Assembly: GCF_013408685.1 (NCBI RefSeq)
Contig: NZ_JACBZY010000001.1
Coordinates: forward strand, 620,001-684,000
DNA length: 64,000 nt
Reading direction: 5' to 3'
DNA from: Schumannella luteola
Lineage (GTDB): Bacteria; Actinomycetota; Actinomycetes; Actinomycetales; Microbacteriaceae
The notes under the pieces are model-generated. The model did no database searches. It saw only the letters and a list, made by a program, of their open reading frames with translations, and had not been told where the DNA came from. The position numbers and the translations under genes were made by a program. Shown here piece after piece: positions 50,501 through 58,128 of this stretch (within the stretch, counting starts at the first letter, position 1; every line of letters starts with the position of its first letter).

Positions 50501-53238
50501 CGTCGAGCGTCGCCTACGGCGGCTCGCCCGCCTTCGCTGCCACCGGGCTGCCCGGCGGCGCGACGCCCGCGACCGGCACGATCTCGTTCGTCGTCAGCGG
50601 CGGCCCGGCCGATGGCACCGTGCTCTGCACGGCGACCCTGCCGGCCACCACCTGCTCGCCGAGCGCGGTGACGCTGCCGGTCGGCAGCTACTCGGTCGTC
50701 GCGCAGTACTCCGGCGACGCGGACAACGCGCCCAGCACGAGCGGTCCGGTGACCCTCGAGGTGACCGCGGCGCCCACGAGCCTCACGCTCGCCACCCCGC
50801 CGGCCGCCACTTACGGCACCCCGGTGACCCTCGACGCGAGCGGCCTGCCGGAGGCGGCGAGCGGCACGATCGAGTACCGCGCCACCCGCGACGGCGAGAC
50901 GGTCGTGCTCTGCCGCACCGACATCGACACGAGCACGTCGTGCGCGACCCCGGCCACCCTGCCGGCCGGCGAATACAGCGTGGTCGCGGTCTTCATCCCG
51001 ACGCCCGGTTCGCCCTACGCCGGGTCGACCAGCGCCGCGAAGACGCTGACCGTGGCGAAGGCCGCCCCGACCGTGAACGCCACGGTCGACGGCGACCCGG
51101 CCTCGGCCAGCCACCCCTACGGCGTCGCCTCGACGCTCGCGGTGACGGGCCTGCCGGCCGACGCGACCGGCACGATCACCTTCACCTACACCGACGCGAG
51201 CGGCTCGCACACCCTGTGCTCAGGCCCGGTGACGAACGGCGGCGTGAGCTGCGCGACCGTGGCGACACTGCCGGCGGGGTCGTACGCGATCACCGCCTCC
51301 TACAGCGGCGACGCCAACTACGCCGCGGCCACGGGCAACGCGCTCGAGCTGACCGTGACGCAGGCCGAGCCGACCGTGACCATCACCGCCCCGGCCCAGT
51401 CGGAGTACGGCCAGCCGTTCACCGTCACGCTCGGCGACGAGCTGCCGACGGATGCCACCGGCACGGTGAAGATCACCGACCAGGACGGCACGCTGCTCTG
51501 CACCGTGACCCTGCCGGCCCGCAGCTGCGAGATCACCGCCGTGCTGCCGGTGCGGGCGGGCGGCTACCAGCTGACCCCGACCTACTCGGGCGACGCGAAC
51601 CACACCCCGGCGACGGGATCGCCCGTCACGGTCACCGTGACCGAGCAGGCCACCAGCCTGACGGCGAAGGCGAACGGATCCGACGCGGCCACGACGACCT
51701 ACGGCACCGCCGCGACGCTCAGCGCATCCGGCCTGCCGGCGGGCGCGACCGGTCTGGTGTCGTTCACCTACGTGGACGGCGACGGGGTCACGCGCACGCT
51801 GTGCAGCGAGAACGTCGGCGCCGACGGCACGGTCTCGTGCACCGGTCCGGCCGCTCTCGGCGCCGGGGAGTACGACATCACCGCGGTCTACGAGGGCGAC
51901 GCGAACCACCAGCCCACGACCAGCCCGGCCGTGACGCTGACCGTGCAGCCCGCCGGAACCGGCGTCGTGGTCGAGCAGCCCTCGGGCGCCGTGTTCGGCA
52001 CGGCGACGACCGTGACGGCGGGGAACATCCCCGACGGCGCGAGCGGCCAGCTCACCTTCCGGTACACGGATGCCGACGGCGTCAGCCACGACATCTGCAC
52101 GGTGAGTCTGCCGACGCGCGAGTGCGAGCTGCCCGCCGACCTGCCCGCGGGCACCTACCCGGTGACGGTGCAGTACTCGGGCGACGCCGACCACGCCGGC
52201 TCGACGAGCCCGGCCGTGAACGTGGTGGTCGCGAAGCAGCCGACCGACGTGCAGTTCGCGTCCGACGCGCCCACGACCGCCGTCTACGGCACCGCGGCGA
52301 CGCTGCCCGTGACGGGGCTGCCGACCGGCGCGACCGGCGAGGTCGACGTGATCGCGATCGGCGCGGGAGGAGCGGAGACGGTGCTCTGCCGCATCACGCT
52401 CCCCGCCACGTCGTGCGCGACGCCGACCGACCTGCCCGGCGGCACCTACACGATCGTGCCGCGCTACCTCGGCGATGCGAACCACGAGGCGAGCCAGGGC
52501 GCGGCGCTGACCTTCACGGTCACGCCGAGCACGACGCCGCTCGGGGTCACGGTCGCCGAGAACAAGCCGGTCTGGGGCGGCGCCGTCACGCTGACGGCGA
52601 CCGAGCTGCCTGCGGCGGCGACCGGAACGGTCACCTTCCGCGAGGGCACCACGGTGCTCTGCACGGTCAACCTGCCGACGCGCAGCTGCCAGACCAGCGT
52701 GCTGAAGCCGGGCGAGCACACGGTCACCGCCTCGTACTCGGGCGACGCGAGCTTCGCGCCGGCCGCGGCCGAGACCACGACGACCGTGTCGATCATCTCG
52801 ACCGTCGACCCGCAGCCGGAGCCCTCGACGACCTCCACGTCGAAGATCACCTGGCCGGCCACGCCGGGCGCCGCGGGCTACCGCGTCATCGTGTCGACGT
52901 CGCCCGACTTCTCGAACCCGATCCCCGGCTGGAACGGCCGCGGTGTCGCGGGCACCGAGACCTCGATCGACATCACCGACCTCGACCCGAGCACGAAGTA
53001 CTACTTCCGGGTCGTGGGGGTGGATGCCGACGGCGTGGTGCTGTCGACCCACGACGGCATCATCGTCACCGCGGCGACCCCGCCGGCGACGGGCCCCGGC
53101 TCGGGTCTGGCCGCGACGGGCGTGAACGGCCTCGCGGGTCTGCTCGGCGGGCTCGGGATGCTGGCCGCCGGCGCCGCGCTGGTGCTGCTGCGGCTGCGCC
53201 GCCGTCGCGCGGACGACGAGGGAGGCGCCACCGCCTGA
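44548..53238 (+). CDS. Giant cell-wall-anchored Ig-repeat adhesin with L-type lectin tip, 2896 aa
   Basis: The GTG at 44548 starts a signal peptide (RKLLAASTALLVGAGLALLP, cleavage after ATASA). Residues about 45-280 resemble an L-type (legume-like) lectin domain (FNSYQWGGSGADGIAFYLAA, then GYLGIGLDAYGNYIQ). From about 500 to 2740 there are roughly two dozen Ig-like repeats. The first group has a period of about 98 residues with LTTTATxxxxYGTPVPLGLTG and TxTGTWAGDANH; later ones carry YSGDANY. A fibronectin-III-like domain follows (about 2750-2840), then LAATG (2854-2858), a hydrophobic helix and RLRRRR: a class-E-type sortase signal. The protein is probably a long fibre that holds a sugar-binding tip away from the wall. 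No sortase gene is in the window. A strong terminator follows. Confidence 0.92.
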   Translation: MHDSTLPARARKLLAASTALLVGAGLALLPVATASAAPPAQSTFETESFTGSDLAVRGNWQKLTPSKSGATNAACLTGKTTASANQTPVPGCATTAESPGVLRLTPALGDQVGALGSTQSIPTTKGLDISFNSYQWGGSGADGIAFYLAATDPLNPQVPSTTGALGGSLGYVYGSDSNGALNGLSNGYLGIGLDAYGNYIQVGGTTPSTCRVTGEYTAVAVRGPGNTTNGYCLLNRQTYTKVVTGQTVKDQSKLAGTTRANSLVPVRVLYNPTGADITAAATASFGTFTVPAGSYAVLWKPIGGAVTSMTGALPKYTSSEYSAFAPNASWYNPTTGYPYKLSYGWTSSTGGANDNHEISTVSATTLAGPVPVITLAGSTSTAPKGGTGTYTVTPTVSPDGGSEDQPVVVTTTFPAGTTPTTPTTLPTGWTCAAPSGQAITCTYTPTAAVAAGTALPALNLPYSVPTSTNVTGTALNVTSASTSNDSLPASGTGTITVAKGVTTTTETVNNAATATVAYGTAANLRATVAPSAATGTVTFTSVDAANNPITLCTATLTGGAATCATSTTLAAGTYPITATYSGDTQYATSTVSSATLTVNKAGAPTLTTTAAGATSGGSVVYGNGTPLNLTGIPAGVDGTSAVQFVVKDSAGTIVDTVNTTVANLATATSKVLPAGTGYTVIGTWAGDASHVGAAGAQASFAVTKATAPALTTISTATVTYGNHLALGLTGIPADAPGTSAVTFTIKDSAGNTVDTVTTTVANLATAQSKVLPVGTYTVQGTWAGDANRNAATGTTSNSSVVKANSPTLTTTATATTTYGNQLNLGLTGIPADAAGTGTVTLTVRNSVTNAVVDTVTTTVANLATAKSKVLPVGSYTTTGVWAGDANYNGATGSAAGSTVTKANSPALTTTATATTTYGNQLTLGMTGIPADAVGTSVVTLTVRDAANNVVDTVTTTVANLATAKSKVLPVGSYTTTGVWAGDANYNGTTGTSASSTVTQATPPALTTTATATTTYGNQLALGLSGIPADATGTSAVTFTVRDAANNVVDTVTTTVANLATAKSKVLPVGTYTTTGVWAGDANYAQRAGTAAGSTVTKAATSLTTTAQGPQSYGTPVPLGLTGIPADAVGTSVVTLTVRDAANNVVDTVTTTVANLANAKSKVLPAGSYTVVGDWAGDANHSASTGTQATFTVTPAGAATLTTTAQGPQTYGTQVPVGLTGIPADAVGTSVVTFDVKNSSGVTVDTVSTTVANLATAKTKVLPAGDYTAVGTWAGDANHATATGSAAPFTVTKAASTTATTATGKPYGTPVPLGVTGLPADADPASSISIAITTRAGTPVTTVTTTVGQLGTAQVAGLLAGDFTARATWAGDANHTSSVASPADFTVAKAASPALTTTASNVAYGMPIPLGLSGIPADATGSSAVTLVVKNAAGDTVDTVTTTVAGLPNAKSKLLPAGNYTVVGTWAGDANHTGADGAVATATVAKIDPTLTTTATGPQTYGTPVPLGLSGIPADATGSSAVTLTVKDAGGNVVDTVTTTVANLANAKSKVLPAGSYTVVGDWAGDANHNAATGAQAAFTVTPVAAPTLTTTAAGPKAYGTPVPLGLTGVPADASGSGAVTFDVKNSAGDTVQTVTTTVAQLASAQATGLPAGDYTVVGTWAGDANHTGATGSQVGFAVTKAASTLATTATGKPYGTPVPLGVTGLPADADPASVITIAIATAAGTPVTTVTTTVGQLATAQVSGLLAGDFTATASWAGDANHTASNATAAPFTVSKAASPALTTTATGVPFGTPIPLGLSGIPADATGSSAVTLLVKNAAGDTVDTVTTTVADLAAAKSKILPAGDYTVTGTWAGDANHTGADGAVANVTVAKAAAPALTTTAQGPQAYGTPVPLGLTGIPAGADGASAVTLVVKDAGGATVDTVTTTVADLAAAKSKILPAGDYTVIGTWAGDANHVGADGSSVGFTVTPRDTALTATVDGKTSSSVAYGGSPAFAATGLPGGATPATGTISFVVSGGPADGTVLCTATLPATTCSPSAVTLPVGSYSVVAQYSGDADNAPSTSGPVTLEVTAAPTSLTLATPPAATYGTPVTLDASGLPEAASGTIEYRATRDGETVVLCRTDIDTSTSCATPATLPAGEYSVVAVFIPTPGSPYAGSTSAAKTLTVAKAAPTVNATVDGDPASASHPYGVASTLAVTGLPADATGTITFTYTDASGSHTLCSGPVTNGGVSCATVATLPAGSYAITASYSGDANYAAATGNALELTVTQAEPTVTITAPAQSEYGQPFTVTLGDELPTDATGTVKITDQDGTLLCTVTLPARSCEITAVLPVRAGGYQLTPTYSGDANHTPATGSPVTVTVTEQATSLTAKANGSDAATTTYGTAATLSASGLPAGATGLVSFTYVDGDGVTRTLCSENVGADGTVSCTGPAALGAGEYDITAVYEGDANHQPTTSPAVTLTVQPAGTGVVVEQPSGAVFGTATTVTAGNIPDGASGQLTFRYTDADGVSHDICTVSLPTRECELPADLPAGTYPVTVQYSGDADHAGSTSPAVNVVVAKQPTDVQFASDAPTTAVYGTAATLPVTGLPTGATGEVDVIAIGAGGAETVLCRITLPATSCATPTDLPGGTYTIVPRYLGDANHEASQGAALTFTVTPSTTPLGVTVAENKPVWGGAVTLTATELPAAATGTVTFREGTTVLCTVNLPTRSCQTSVLKPGEHTVTASYSGDASFAPAAAETTTTVSIISTVDPQPEPSTTSTSKITWPATPGAAGYRVIVSTSPDFSNPIPGWNGRGVAGTETSIDITDLDPSTKYYFRVVGVDADGVVLSTHDGIIVTAATPPATGPGSGLAATGVNGLAGLLGGLGMLAAGAALVLLRLRRRRADDEGGATA
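46370..50460 (+). repeat. About 14 tandem Ig-domain repeats of 294-297 bp
   Basis: Successive units begin with an LTTTA block and contain TYG or SYG and GTWAGDAN. For example, the ACCTACGGCAACCAGCT motif recurs at about 46997, 47294 and 47588, spacings of 297 and 294 bases. Some neighbouring units are nearly identical over more than 100 bases, which would favour recombination and length variation. Confidence 0.85.
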
Positions 53239-53278
53239 ACCGGCTGAGCAGCTGGCGCTCGACGTCAGCCGAATCCGA

Positions 53279-53307
53279 GGGGCCGTCCGCATCGCGCGGG
53301 CGGCCCC
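53279..53307 (+). terminator. Intrinsic terminator after the surface-protein gene
   Basis: GGGGCCGTCCGC (53279-53290) pairs with GCGGGCGGCCCC (53296-53307), a 12-bp stem with one G-T wobble and loop ATCGC, followed by TTCGCGCG. It starts 41 bases after the stop. Confidence 0.85.
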
Positions 53308-53347
53308 TTCGCGCGTCACCCGAAAAGGCGACACCCGTCGCCCAGAT

Positions 53348-53395
53348 TTGCACTTGACGCAATCTTGCACGCGCGTAATATTGCACCGCTTGCAA
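53348..53395 (+). promoter_or_regulatory. MFS-exporter promoter overlapped by four TTGCA repeats (TetR operator?)
   Basis: TTGACG (53354-53359), a 16-base spacer and TAATAT (53376-53381) give the best sigma-A promoter in the window, in an AT-rich island. TTGCAC occurs at 53348, 53365 and 53381, and TTGCAA at 53390, so repeats overlap and flank both promoter boxes. This is where a repressor such as the TetR protein coded at 55694 would bind. Confidence 0.7.
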
Positions 53396-53554
53396 AAAGT
53401 TCCACGCAGGCATCCGCCAACGTCGGCGCCCCGGAAACGCCGAACAGCGGATGCTGCCACCGACGCGAGGAGCGCCCCGCCCGCGCTCCGCATCCACCAC
53501 ACACCGCGCTCACGAACGCCGTTCGCCAGCGCACGCGTCGAAGGACCACCACCC

Positions 53555-55531
53555 GTGTCATCCACCACCGCGACCGCCTCGGCGTCGCCCGCATCGAGCC
53601 CCGCGTCCGGCGGATCGCCGATCATGACCCACCGGCAGATCCTGCTGGTCATCTACGGCCTCATGGCCGGCATGTTCCTGTCGTCGCTCGACCAGACCAT
53701 CGTCGGCACGGCCATCCGCACCATCGGCGACGACCTGCACGGCCTCGACCAGCAGGCCTGGGTCACCACGGCGTACCTCATCACGAGCACGATCGCGACG
53801 CCGATCTACGGCAAGCTCAGCGACATCTTCGGCCGGCGCCCGCTCTACATCTTCGGCATCGGCGTCTTCCTGCTCGGCTCGCTGCTCGCCAGCTTCTCGG
53901 GCACGATGCTCGAGCTCGCCGCCTTCCGTGCCATCCAGGGCATCGGCGCCGGCGCGCTCATGTCGCTGCCGCTCGCGATCATGGGCGACATCCTCGCTCC
54001 GCGCGAGCGCGCCAAGTACCAGGGCTACTTCCTCGCGACCTTCGCGATCTCGAGCGTCGTCGGCCCCCTCGTCGGCGGACTCTTCGCCGGCGCCAGCCAG
54101 ATCCTCTTCATCGACGGATGGCGCTGGGTCTTCCTGGTCAACGTGCCGATCGGCGTCATCGCCCTCGTCATGGTGCTCGCCTTCCTGCACCTGCCCAAGT
54201 TCGCCCGCCACGGCAAGCCGCGCATCGACTGGTGGGGCGCCAGCGCCGTCATCGTCACCCTCGTTCCGCTGCTGCTCGTCGCCGAGCAGGGCCGCACCTG
54301 GGGCTGGAGCTCGCCCGGCTCGATCGCCTGCTACGTGATCGGCGCCGTCGGACTCGTCGCCTTCATCGTCATCGAGACCCTCATGAAGGACGACGCGATC
54401 ATCCCGCTGCGCCTCTTCCGCTCGAGCGTCTTCTCGATGTCGACCATCCTCGGCGTGCTCGTCGGCTTCGGCATGTTCGGCGTCATGCTCAGCGTGCCGC
54501 TCTACCTGCAGATCGTGCTCGGCCTGTCGCCGACCGAGTCGGGCTTCGCGATGATCCCCATGGTCGCCGGCCTCATGACCGCGTCGATCGTCTCCGGCCA
54601 GGTCATCTCGCGCACCGGGCACTACCGGATCTTCCCGATGACCGGAACCGCGTTCACCGCGATCGGCTTCTTCATCCTCACCTTCATGACGACCGACCGC
54701 CCGCTGTGGTTCCTGCTGATCGCGCTGTTCGTCGTCGGCCTCGGCCTCGGCCAGCTCATGCAGACGCTGACCCTCGCCAGCCAGAACTCCGTGCAGCCGC
54801 ACCAGATGGGTGTCGCGACCAGCGCATCCACCTTCTTCCGCCAGATCGGCGGAACGCTCGGCACGGCGATCATGCTCTCGGTGCTGTTCTCGATCCTGCC
54901 CGGCGCGATCACGACCGCCACCGGCGACAAGGCCACGCTGACCTCGGCGCTGGATGCGGCGCTCGACCCGGCCGTCGCCGACAAGAAGTCGAACGCGGCC
55001 ATCATGAAGAAGCTGTGGACGCCCATCACCTCGAAGCTCGAGGAGGGCGTGCAGGCGCAGCTCGACGGCGCCGTGCAGCAGGGCGTCGCCGCCAACCCGA
55101 ACGCGCCCCTGTCGGTCATCGCGGCCGGCGTCGCCGAGAAGGCGCACGCCACCGCGACCGACGGCAAGGTCAGCGTCGACTGGTCTGACGAGGGCCAGCG
55201 CACCTACTGGGTCGACCAGCTCGTGCCCGAGGTGAAGAAGAACATCGACTCGAGCAAGAAGTCGACCGCGTCGAGCACCTCCGAGAACTCGACGAACGAC
55301 ACCTCGTTCCTCAACGGAGCCGACCCGCGTCTGACCAAGCCGTTCCTCACCGGGTTCAACAACTCGACCCTGGTGATCTTCTGGATCGCGCTCGGCGACA
55401 TGATCCTCGCGTTCATCCTGTCGCTCTTCTTCCGGGTGCCGGCCCTGCGCCAGCACTCGGCGATGCAGGAGCGCGCCGACAGCGCCGGCGTCACCGCGAC
55501 CGGCACCATCCAGGTCACCACCCCGGCCTGA
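53555..55531 (+). CDS. DHA2-type MFS multidrug exporter (EmrB/QacA-like), 658 aa
   Basis: The GTG at 53555 has GAAGGA about 9 bases upstream; upstream in-frame residues are Arg/Pro-rich and not membrane-like. About fourteen membrane helices are present, with the MFS motif A GKLSDIFGRRPLYIFG between helices 2 and 3, the early motif LDQTIVGTAIRTIGDDL and motif C-like GPLVGGLF. An extracytoplasmic loop of about 120 residues, rich in Asp, Lys and Ser, lies before the last helix, a common feature of actinobacterial members. The protein should export drugs or toxic compounds using the proton gradient. The TetR gene behind it is probably its regulator. Confidence 0.94.
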   Translation: MSSTTATASASPASSPASGGSPIMTHRQILLVIYGLMAGMFLSSLDQTIVGTAIRTIGDDLHGLDQQAWVTTAYLITSTIATPIYGKLSDIFGRRPLYIFGIGVFLLGSLLASFSGTMLELAAFRAIQGIGAGALMSLPLAIMGDILAPRERAKYQGYFLATFAISSVVGPLVGGLFAGASQILFIDGWRWVFLVNVPIGVIALVMVLAFLHLPKFARHGKPRIDWWGASAVIVTLVPLLLVAEQGRTWGWSSPGSIACYVIGAVGLVAFIVIETLMKDDAIIPLRLFRSSVFSMSTILGVLVGFGMFGVMLSVPLYLQIVLGLSPTESGFAMIPMVAGLMTASIVSGQVISRTGHYRIFPMTGTAFTAIGFFILTFMTTDRPLWFLLIALFVVGLGLGQLMQTLTLASQNSVQPHQMGVATSASTFFRQIGGTLGTAIMLSVLFSILPGAITTATGDKATLTSALDAALDPAVADKKSNAAIMKKLWTPITSKLEEGVQAQLDGAVQQGVAANPNAPLSVIAAGVAEKAHATATDGKVSVDWSDEGQRTYWVDQLVPEVKKNIDSSKKSTASSTSENSTNDTSFLNGADPRLTKPFLTGFNNSTLVIFWIALGDMILAFILSLFFRVPALRQHSAMQERADSAGVTATGTIQVTTPA

Positions 55532-55547
55532 CCCGACCCCGCGCGGC

Positions 55548-55577
55548 GGGGCGGCATCACGACACGGATGCCGCCCC
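55548..55577 (+). terminator. Terminator hairpin after the exporter gene
   Basis: GGGGCGGCATC (55548-55558) and GATGCCGCCCC (55567-55577) form a perfect 11-bp stem with an 8-base loop. An ATG at 55568, in frame with the TetR gene, lies inside this stem, so the later ATG is preferred. Confidence 0.8.
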
Positions 55578-55693
55578 GTCGCCGGATCGCGACCCTCACC
55601 GATCGACGATCCCGCCGCCCCGATCTCGACCTCGACCTCGAGATCCCGACCCCCGACATCCCGACCCCCGACATCCCGACCCCGGATCACCCC

Positions 55694-56332
55694 ATGAGCT
55701 CCACCGACACCTCCGCTGACAGCACCGCGACCAGCACGGATGCCGCATCCGCCGACAGCGGCGAGGGCGCCTCGCTGCGCGAGCGCAAGAAGCAGCAGAC
55801 GCGCCGCGCGATCCACGAGGCCGCCCTGCGCCTCATCGAGCAGCACGGCCTCGAGGCGACCACGATCGAGCAGATCTGCGCCGAGGCCGAGGTCTCGCCG
55901 CGCACCTTCTTCAACTACTTCCCGTCGAAGCCGGCCGCCGCCCTCGACCTGCCCGAGCGCGTCATGAGCGCCGAGACCGAGCAGCGCTTCCGCTCGGCGA
56001 CGGGCGCGCTCGTGCCCGCCCTGTGCGAGCTCATCATCGACATGGGCGCCGCCGGACCCAAGCGGGCGCGCATGAAGGAGCTCGTCATCCGCCGCCCCGA
56101 GCTGGTGCCGCCGCTGTCGCAGTGGATGACCGGGCTGCGCGGCGACCTCGTCGCCCTCGCCGCCTCCCGTGCCGGCTCGCACGCCGAGGCCGAGCTCGCG
56201 GTGACGCTCGTCATGGCCGCGCTCGGTTTCGTGCTGCACCACGAAGAGGCCGACGACGAGGCGCCGCTCGCCGAACGCCTGCGCGGCGCGATCGACCGGC
56301 TCGTCGCCGTGAACGCGGCGCCGCTGGTCTGA
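55694..56332 (+). CDS. TetR-family transcriptional regulator, 212 aa
   Basis: The DNA-binding domain (about 30-85) reads TRRAIHEAALRLIEQHGLEATTIEQICAEAEVSPRTFFNYFPSK, a typical TetR helix-turn-helix. The C-terminal half is an all-helical ligand/dimer domain (ALVPALCELIIDMGA to LVMAALGFVLHHEEA). I chose the ATG at 55694 because the upstream in-frame ATG at 55568 is inside a terminator and the sequence between them is made of CCCGACATCCCGAC repeats; the ribosome site is weak for both. The gene lies just after the exporter gene, so it probably represses that promoter (53348-53395) until a substrate binds. Confidence 0.9.
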   Translation: MSSTDTSADSTATSTDAASADSGEGASLRERKKQQTRRAIHEAALRLIEQHGLEATTIEQICAEAEVSPRTFFNYFPSKPAAALDLPERVMSAETEQRFRSATGALVPALCELIIDMGAAGPKRARMKELVIRRPELVPPLSQWMTGLRGDLVALAASRAGSHAEAELAVTLVMAALGFVLHHEEADDEAPLAERLRGAIDRLVAVNAAPLV

Positions 56333-56397
56333 GTGCGGCGCCCCGCTCCTCTCTCGTTCCTCGCCCCGCTCGTCCCTCGCCTCCGCGCATCCCCACG

Positions 56398-56456
56398 TCG
56401 AGATGTCTCGCACGCCTCACCGGCGCGGCGTGTCACGGGCATTCGGGGCATCTCGA
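56398..56456. repeat. 59-bp inverted-repeat element
   Basis: The ends TCGAGATG and CATCTCGA are perfect inverted repeats around a GC-rich 43-base middle. It ends 11 bases before a leaderless -10 box. Only one copy was seen in the window; size and layout recall the 61-bp and 74-bp elements. Confidence 0.55.
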
Positions 56457-56467
56457 TGCGCGGACGT

Positions 56468-56473
56468 TAGCGT
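56468..56473 (+). promoter_or_regulatory. -10 element TAGCGT of a leaderless promoter
   Basis: TAGCGT, six bases, then the GTG at 56480. Confidence 0.7.
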
Positions 56474-56479
56474 GACCGC

Positions 56480-57589
56480 GTGAGCAGCCCCGATCATCCC
56501 GGCCCCGAGGGCGATGAGGGCGACGCCGGCCGCACCCCCGCCCCGCTGGACCCCGGCGCCTGGGTCGACCCCGACACGCGCGAGTGGCGGATGGATCGCG
56601 ACTTCCCCGACCGCTCGCGCGGCGCGCTCGCCTCACTCGCCCGCACCCGCCCCGAGCTCGTGCGCCCCACGGCCGCACTGCTGCTCGGCGCCCTCGTGAT
56701 CGCGGTCGGCGCGGCGGCGCTCGGCGCCCCGACGATCGCCTGGTCGGCCGTCGGACTGGGCGTGCTCGTCGCGCTCGGCATCGGCGCGAGCCAGACCTCG
56801 GTGCACCGGGACTTCGACGCCTACGCCGGCTCGATCCACCAGCTGCGCTTCACCCCGACCTCCTTCGTGCTGTCGAAGCCCGGCAGCACCCTCGAGGTCG
56901 ACTGGGCGGGCATCACCGGCGCCCGTGCCCGCGGCGACCTGCTCGAGCTGCGCACGAGCGTGGACCATGTCATCCCGCTCATCCCACTGCCCCTGCTCGG
57001 GCCGACCGGACTGCGACGCCTCCGCGAGGCGATCGACACAGGTGTGGATGCCGCCGCCGGCCCACCGCCGCCGTTCCCGATCACGCATCCGGTCGAGGGC
57101 CTGCCGAGCGCCTACCCGGTCGGATCGACCCTGCCGGGCGGCGCCGGACCCGGCCGGGCCGCGGTGCGCATGGCCCGCGGTTTCGCGACGAGCCCGGCGC
57201 CGATCGTGCTCATCGCCGTCGTCGCGATCCTGCTCGGGCTGCAGGCCGTCACCGGATCGCGCCTGCTCGGCGAGTGGGCGATGCCGTACCTCATCTTCCT
57301 CGGACTCGCCCTCGCGGTCTCGGTCGGCGCTGCCGCCATCGCCGCGCAGCGCGCGCGTCGCCGCGGCCTCGTCGGCTCGGCGCAGCTGCAGTCCGACCGA
57401 CTCGCGACCCGCATCGGCCCGACCGCCGCCACCTACGAGCTCGCCTACGTCAGCGACGTGCAGATCACGGCCGAGCACGTGCTGTTCCAGACCCGTCCGC
57501 GCGGCCAGTGGCACCTCATGTCCCGCGAGCTGCTCACCGCCGAGGCCCAGCGCGACCTGCTGCTGCGGGTGTCGGGGCGCGGCGTCTGA
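56480..57589 (+). CDS. Membrane protein with two helix-pair/PH-like halves, 369 aa, unknown function
   Basis: After a 50-residue hydrophilic start come two membrane helices (LLLGALVIAVGAAALG and IAWSAVGLGVLVALGIG), then a beta-rich region (LRFTPTSFVLSKPGSTLEVDWAGITGARARGDLLELRTSVDHVIPLIP). A second helix pair follows (APIVLIAVVAILLGLQAVTG and AMPYLIFLGLALAVSVGAAAIA), then a second beta-rich part (YVSDVQITAEHVLFQTRPRGQWHLMSREL). Such membrane plus PH-like layouts occur in YcxB-type proteins. The repeated arrangement suggests an internal duplication. The start is leaderless. No function can be given. Confidence 0.8.
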   Translation: MSSPDHPGPEGDEGDAGRTPAPLDPGAWVDPDTREWRMDRDFPDRSRGALASLARTRPELVRPTAALLLGALVIAVGAAALGAPTIAWSAVGLGVLVALGIGASQTSVHRDFDAYAGSIHQLRFTPTSFVLSKPGSTLEVDWAGITGARARGDLLELRTSVDHVIPLIPLPLLGPTGLRRLREAIDTGVDAAAGPPPPFPITHPVEGLPSAYPVGSTLPGGAGPGRAAVRMARGFATSPAPIVLIAVVAILLGLQAVTGSRLLGEWAMPYLIFLGLALAVSVGAAAIAAQRARRRGLVGSAQLQSDRLATRIGPTAATYELAYVSDVQITAEHVLFQTRPRGQWHLMSRELLTAEAQRDLLLRVSGRGV

Positions 57590-57665
57590 GCTCCGCGAAG
57601 CGGATGCCCACTCACGTTGATGCGGATGCATGGTGTCGTTCACCCGAGCGTGCCAGGATGCCGAC

Positions 57666-57863
57666 ATGACCACCGAGTTCAACCGCGACGAGGCGATCCG
57701 CCAGGTCACCGAAGGCCTTCGCAAGAAGTTCCCCGACCACAGCGACGAGCAGCTGTCGACGGTTGCGACGGAGGAGGTCGACCGCCTCGCGACGAAGCCG
57801 GTCACCGACTACGTGATCGTGCTCGGCGAGCGCGCGGCGCGCAAGCGACTCAAGGCCGACTGA
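57666..57863 (+). CDS. Small three-helix-bundle dimerisation-domain protein, 65 aa
   Basis: The ATG at 57666 starts a 65-residue protein of three short helices: FNRDEAIRQVTEGLRKKFPD, DEQLSTVATEEVDRLATKPV and DYVIVLGERAARKRLKA. Size and pattern (a first helix ending in KKFPD, a middle helix with EEVDRL, and a last VLxERxARxRL helix) match the small actinobacterial family described as three-helix bundle dimerisation domain proteins, whose role is not known to me. CAGGAT lies 6 bases before the start and could be a variant leaderless -10. It stands alone, followed by the tandem 64-bp repeats. Confidence 0.75.
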   Translation: MTTEFNRDEAIRQVTEGLRKKFPDHSDEQLSTVATEEVDRLATKPVTDYVIVLGERAARKRLKAD

Positions 57864-57933
57864 CCCACGCTGCCGTTACGCGTGGCCGCAAAAGGTGGCG
57901 GCGCAGAGCGGCCAGCACAGGGTGACGAGCGCA

Positions 57934-57997
57934 GGGTGGCCAGAAAGCGCACGCCCACACGGCGTGTCGCGTGCACTACGTGGCCACCCGCGAGATC
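57934..57997 (+). repeat. 64-bp direct repeat with inner palindrome, copy 1
   Basis: The first 56 bases are bounded by GGGTGGCCA and TGGCCACCC (perfect 9-base inverted repeat), with GCACGC/GCGTGC further in; CGCGAGATC follows. It matches copy 2 in 61 of 64 positions. Confidence 0.85.
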
Positions 57998-58007
57998 GAC
58001 CCACCGA

Positions 58008-58071
58008 GGGTGGCCAGAAAGCGCACGCCCGCACGGCGCGTCGCGTGCACTTCGTGGCCACCCGCGAGATC
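58008..58071 (+). repeat. 64-bp direct repeat with inner palindrome, copy 2
   Basis: It starts 74 bases after copy 1, with the same outer stem GGGTGGCCA/TGGCCACCC. Only three single-base differences from copy 1 were seen, all between the outer arms. Confidence 0.85.
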
Positions 58072-58128
58072 TCGTGCGCGGCGTCGGCGTCGGATGAGGC
58101 CGGCAACCGGTGCGACACCGGCGGGCGG

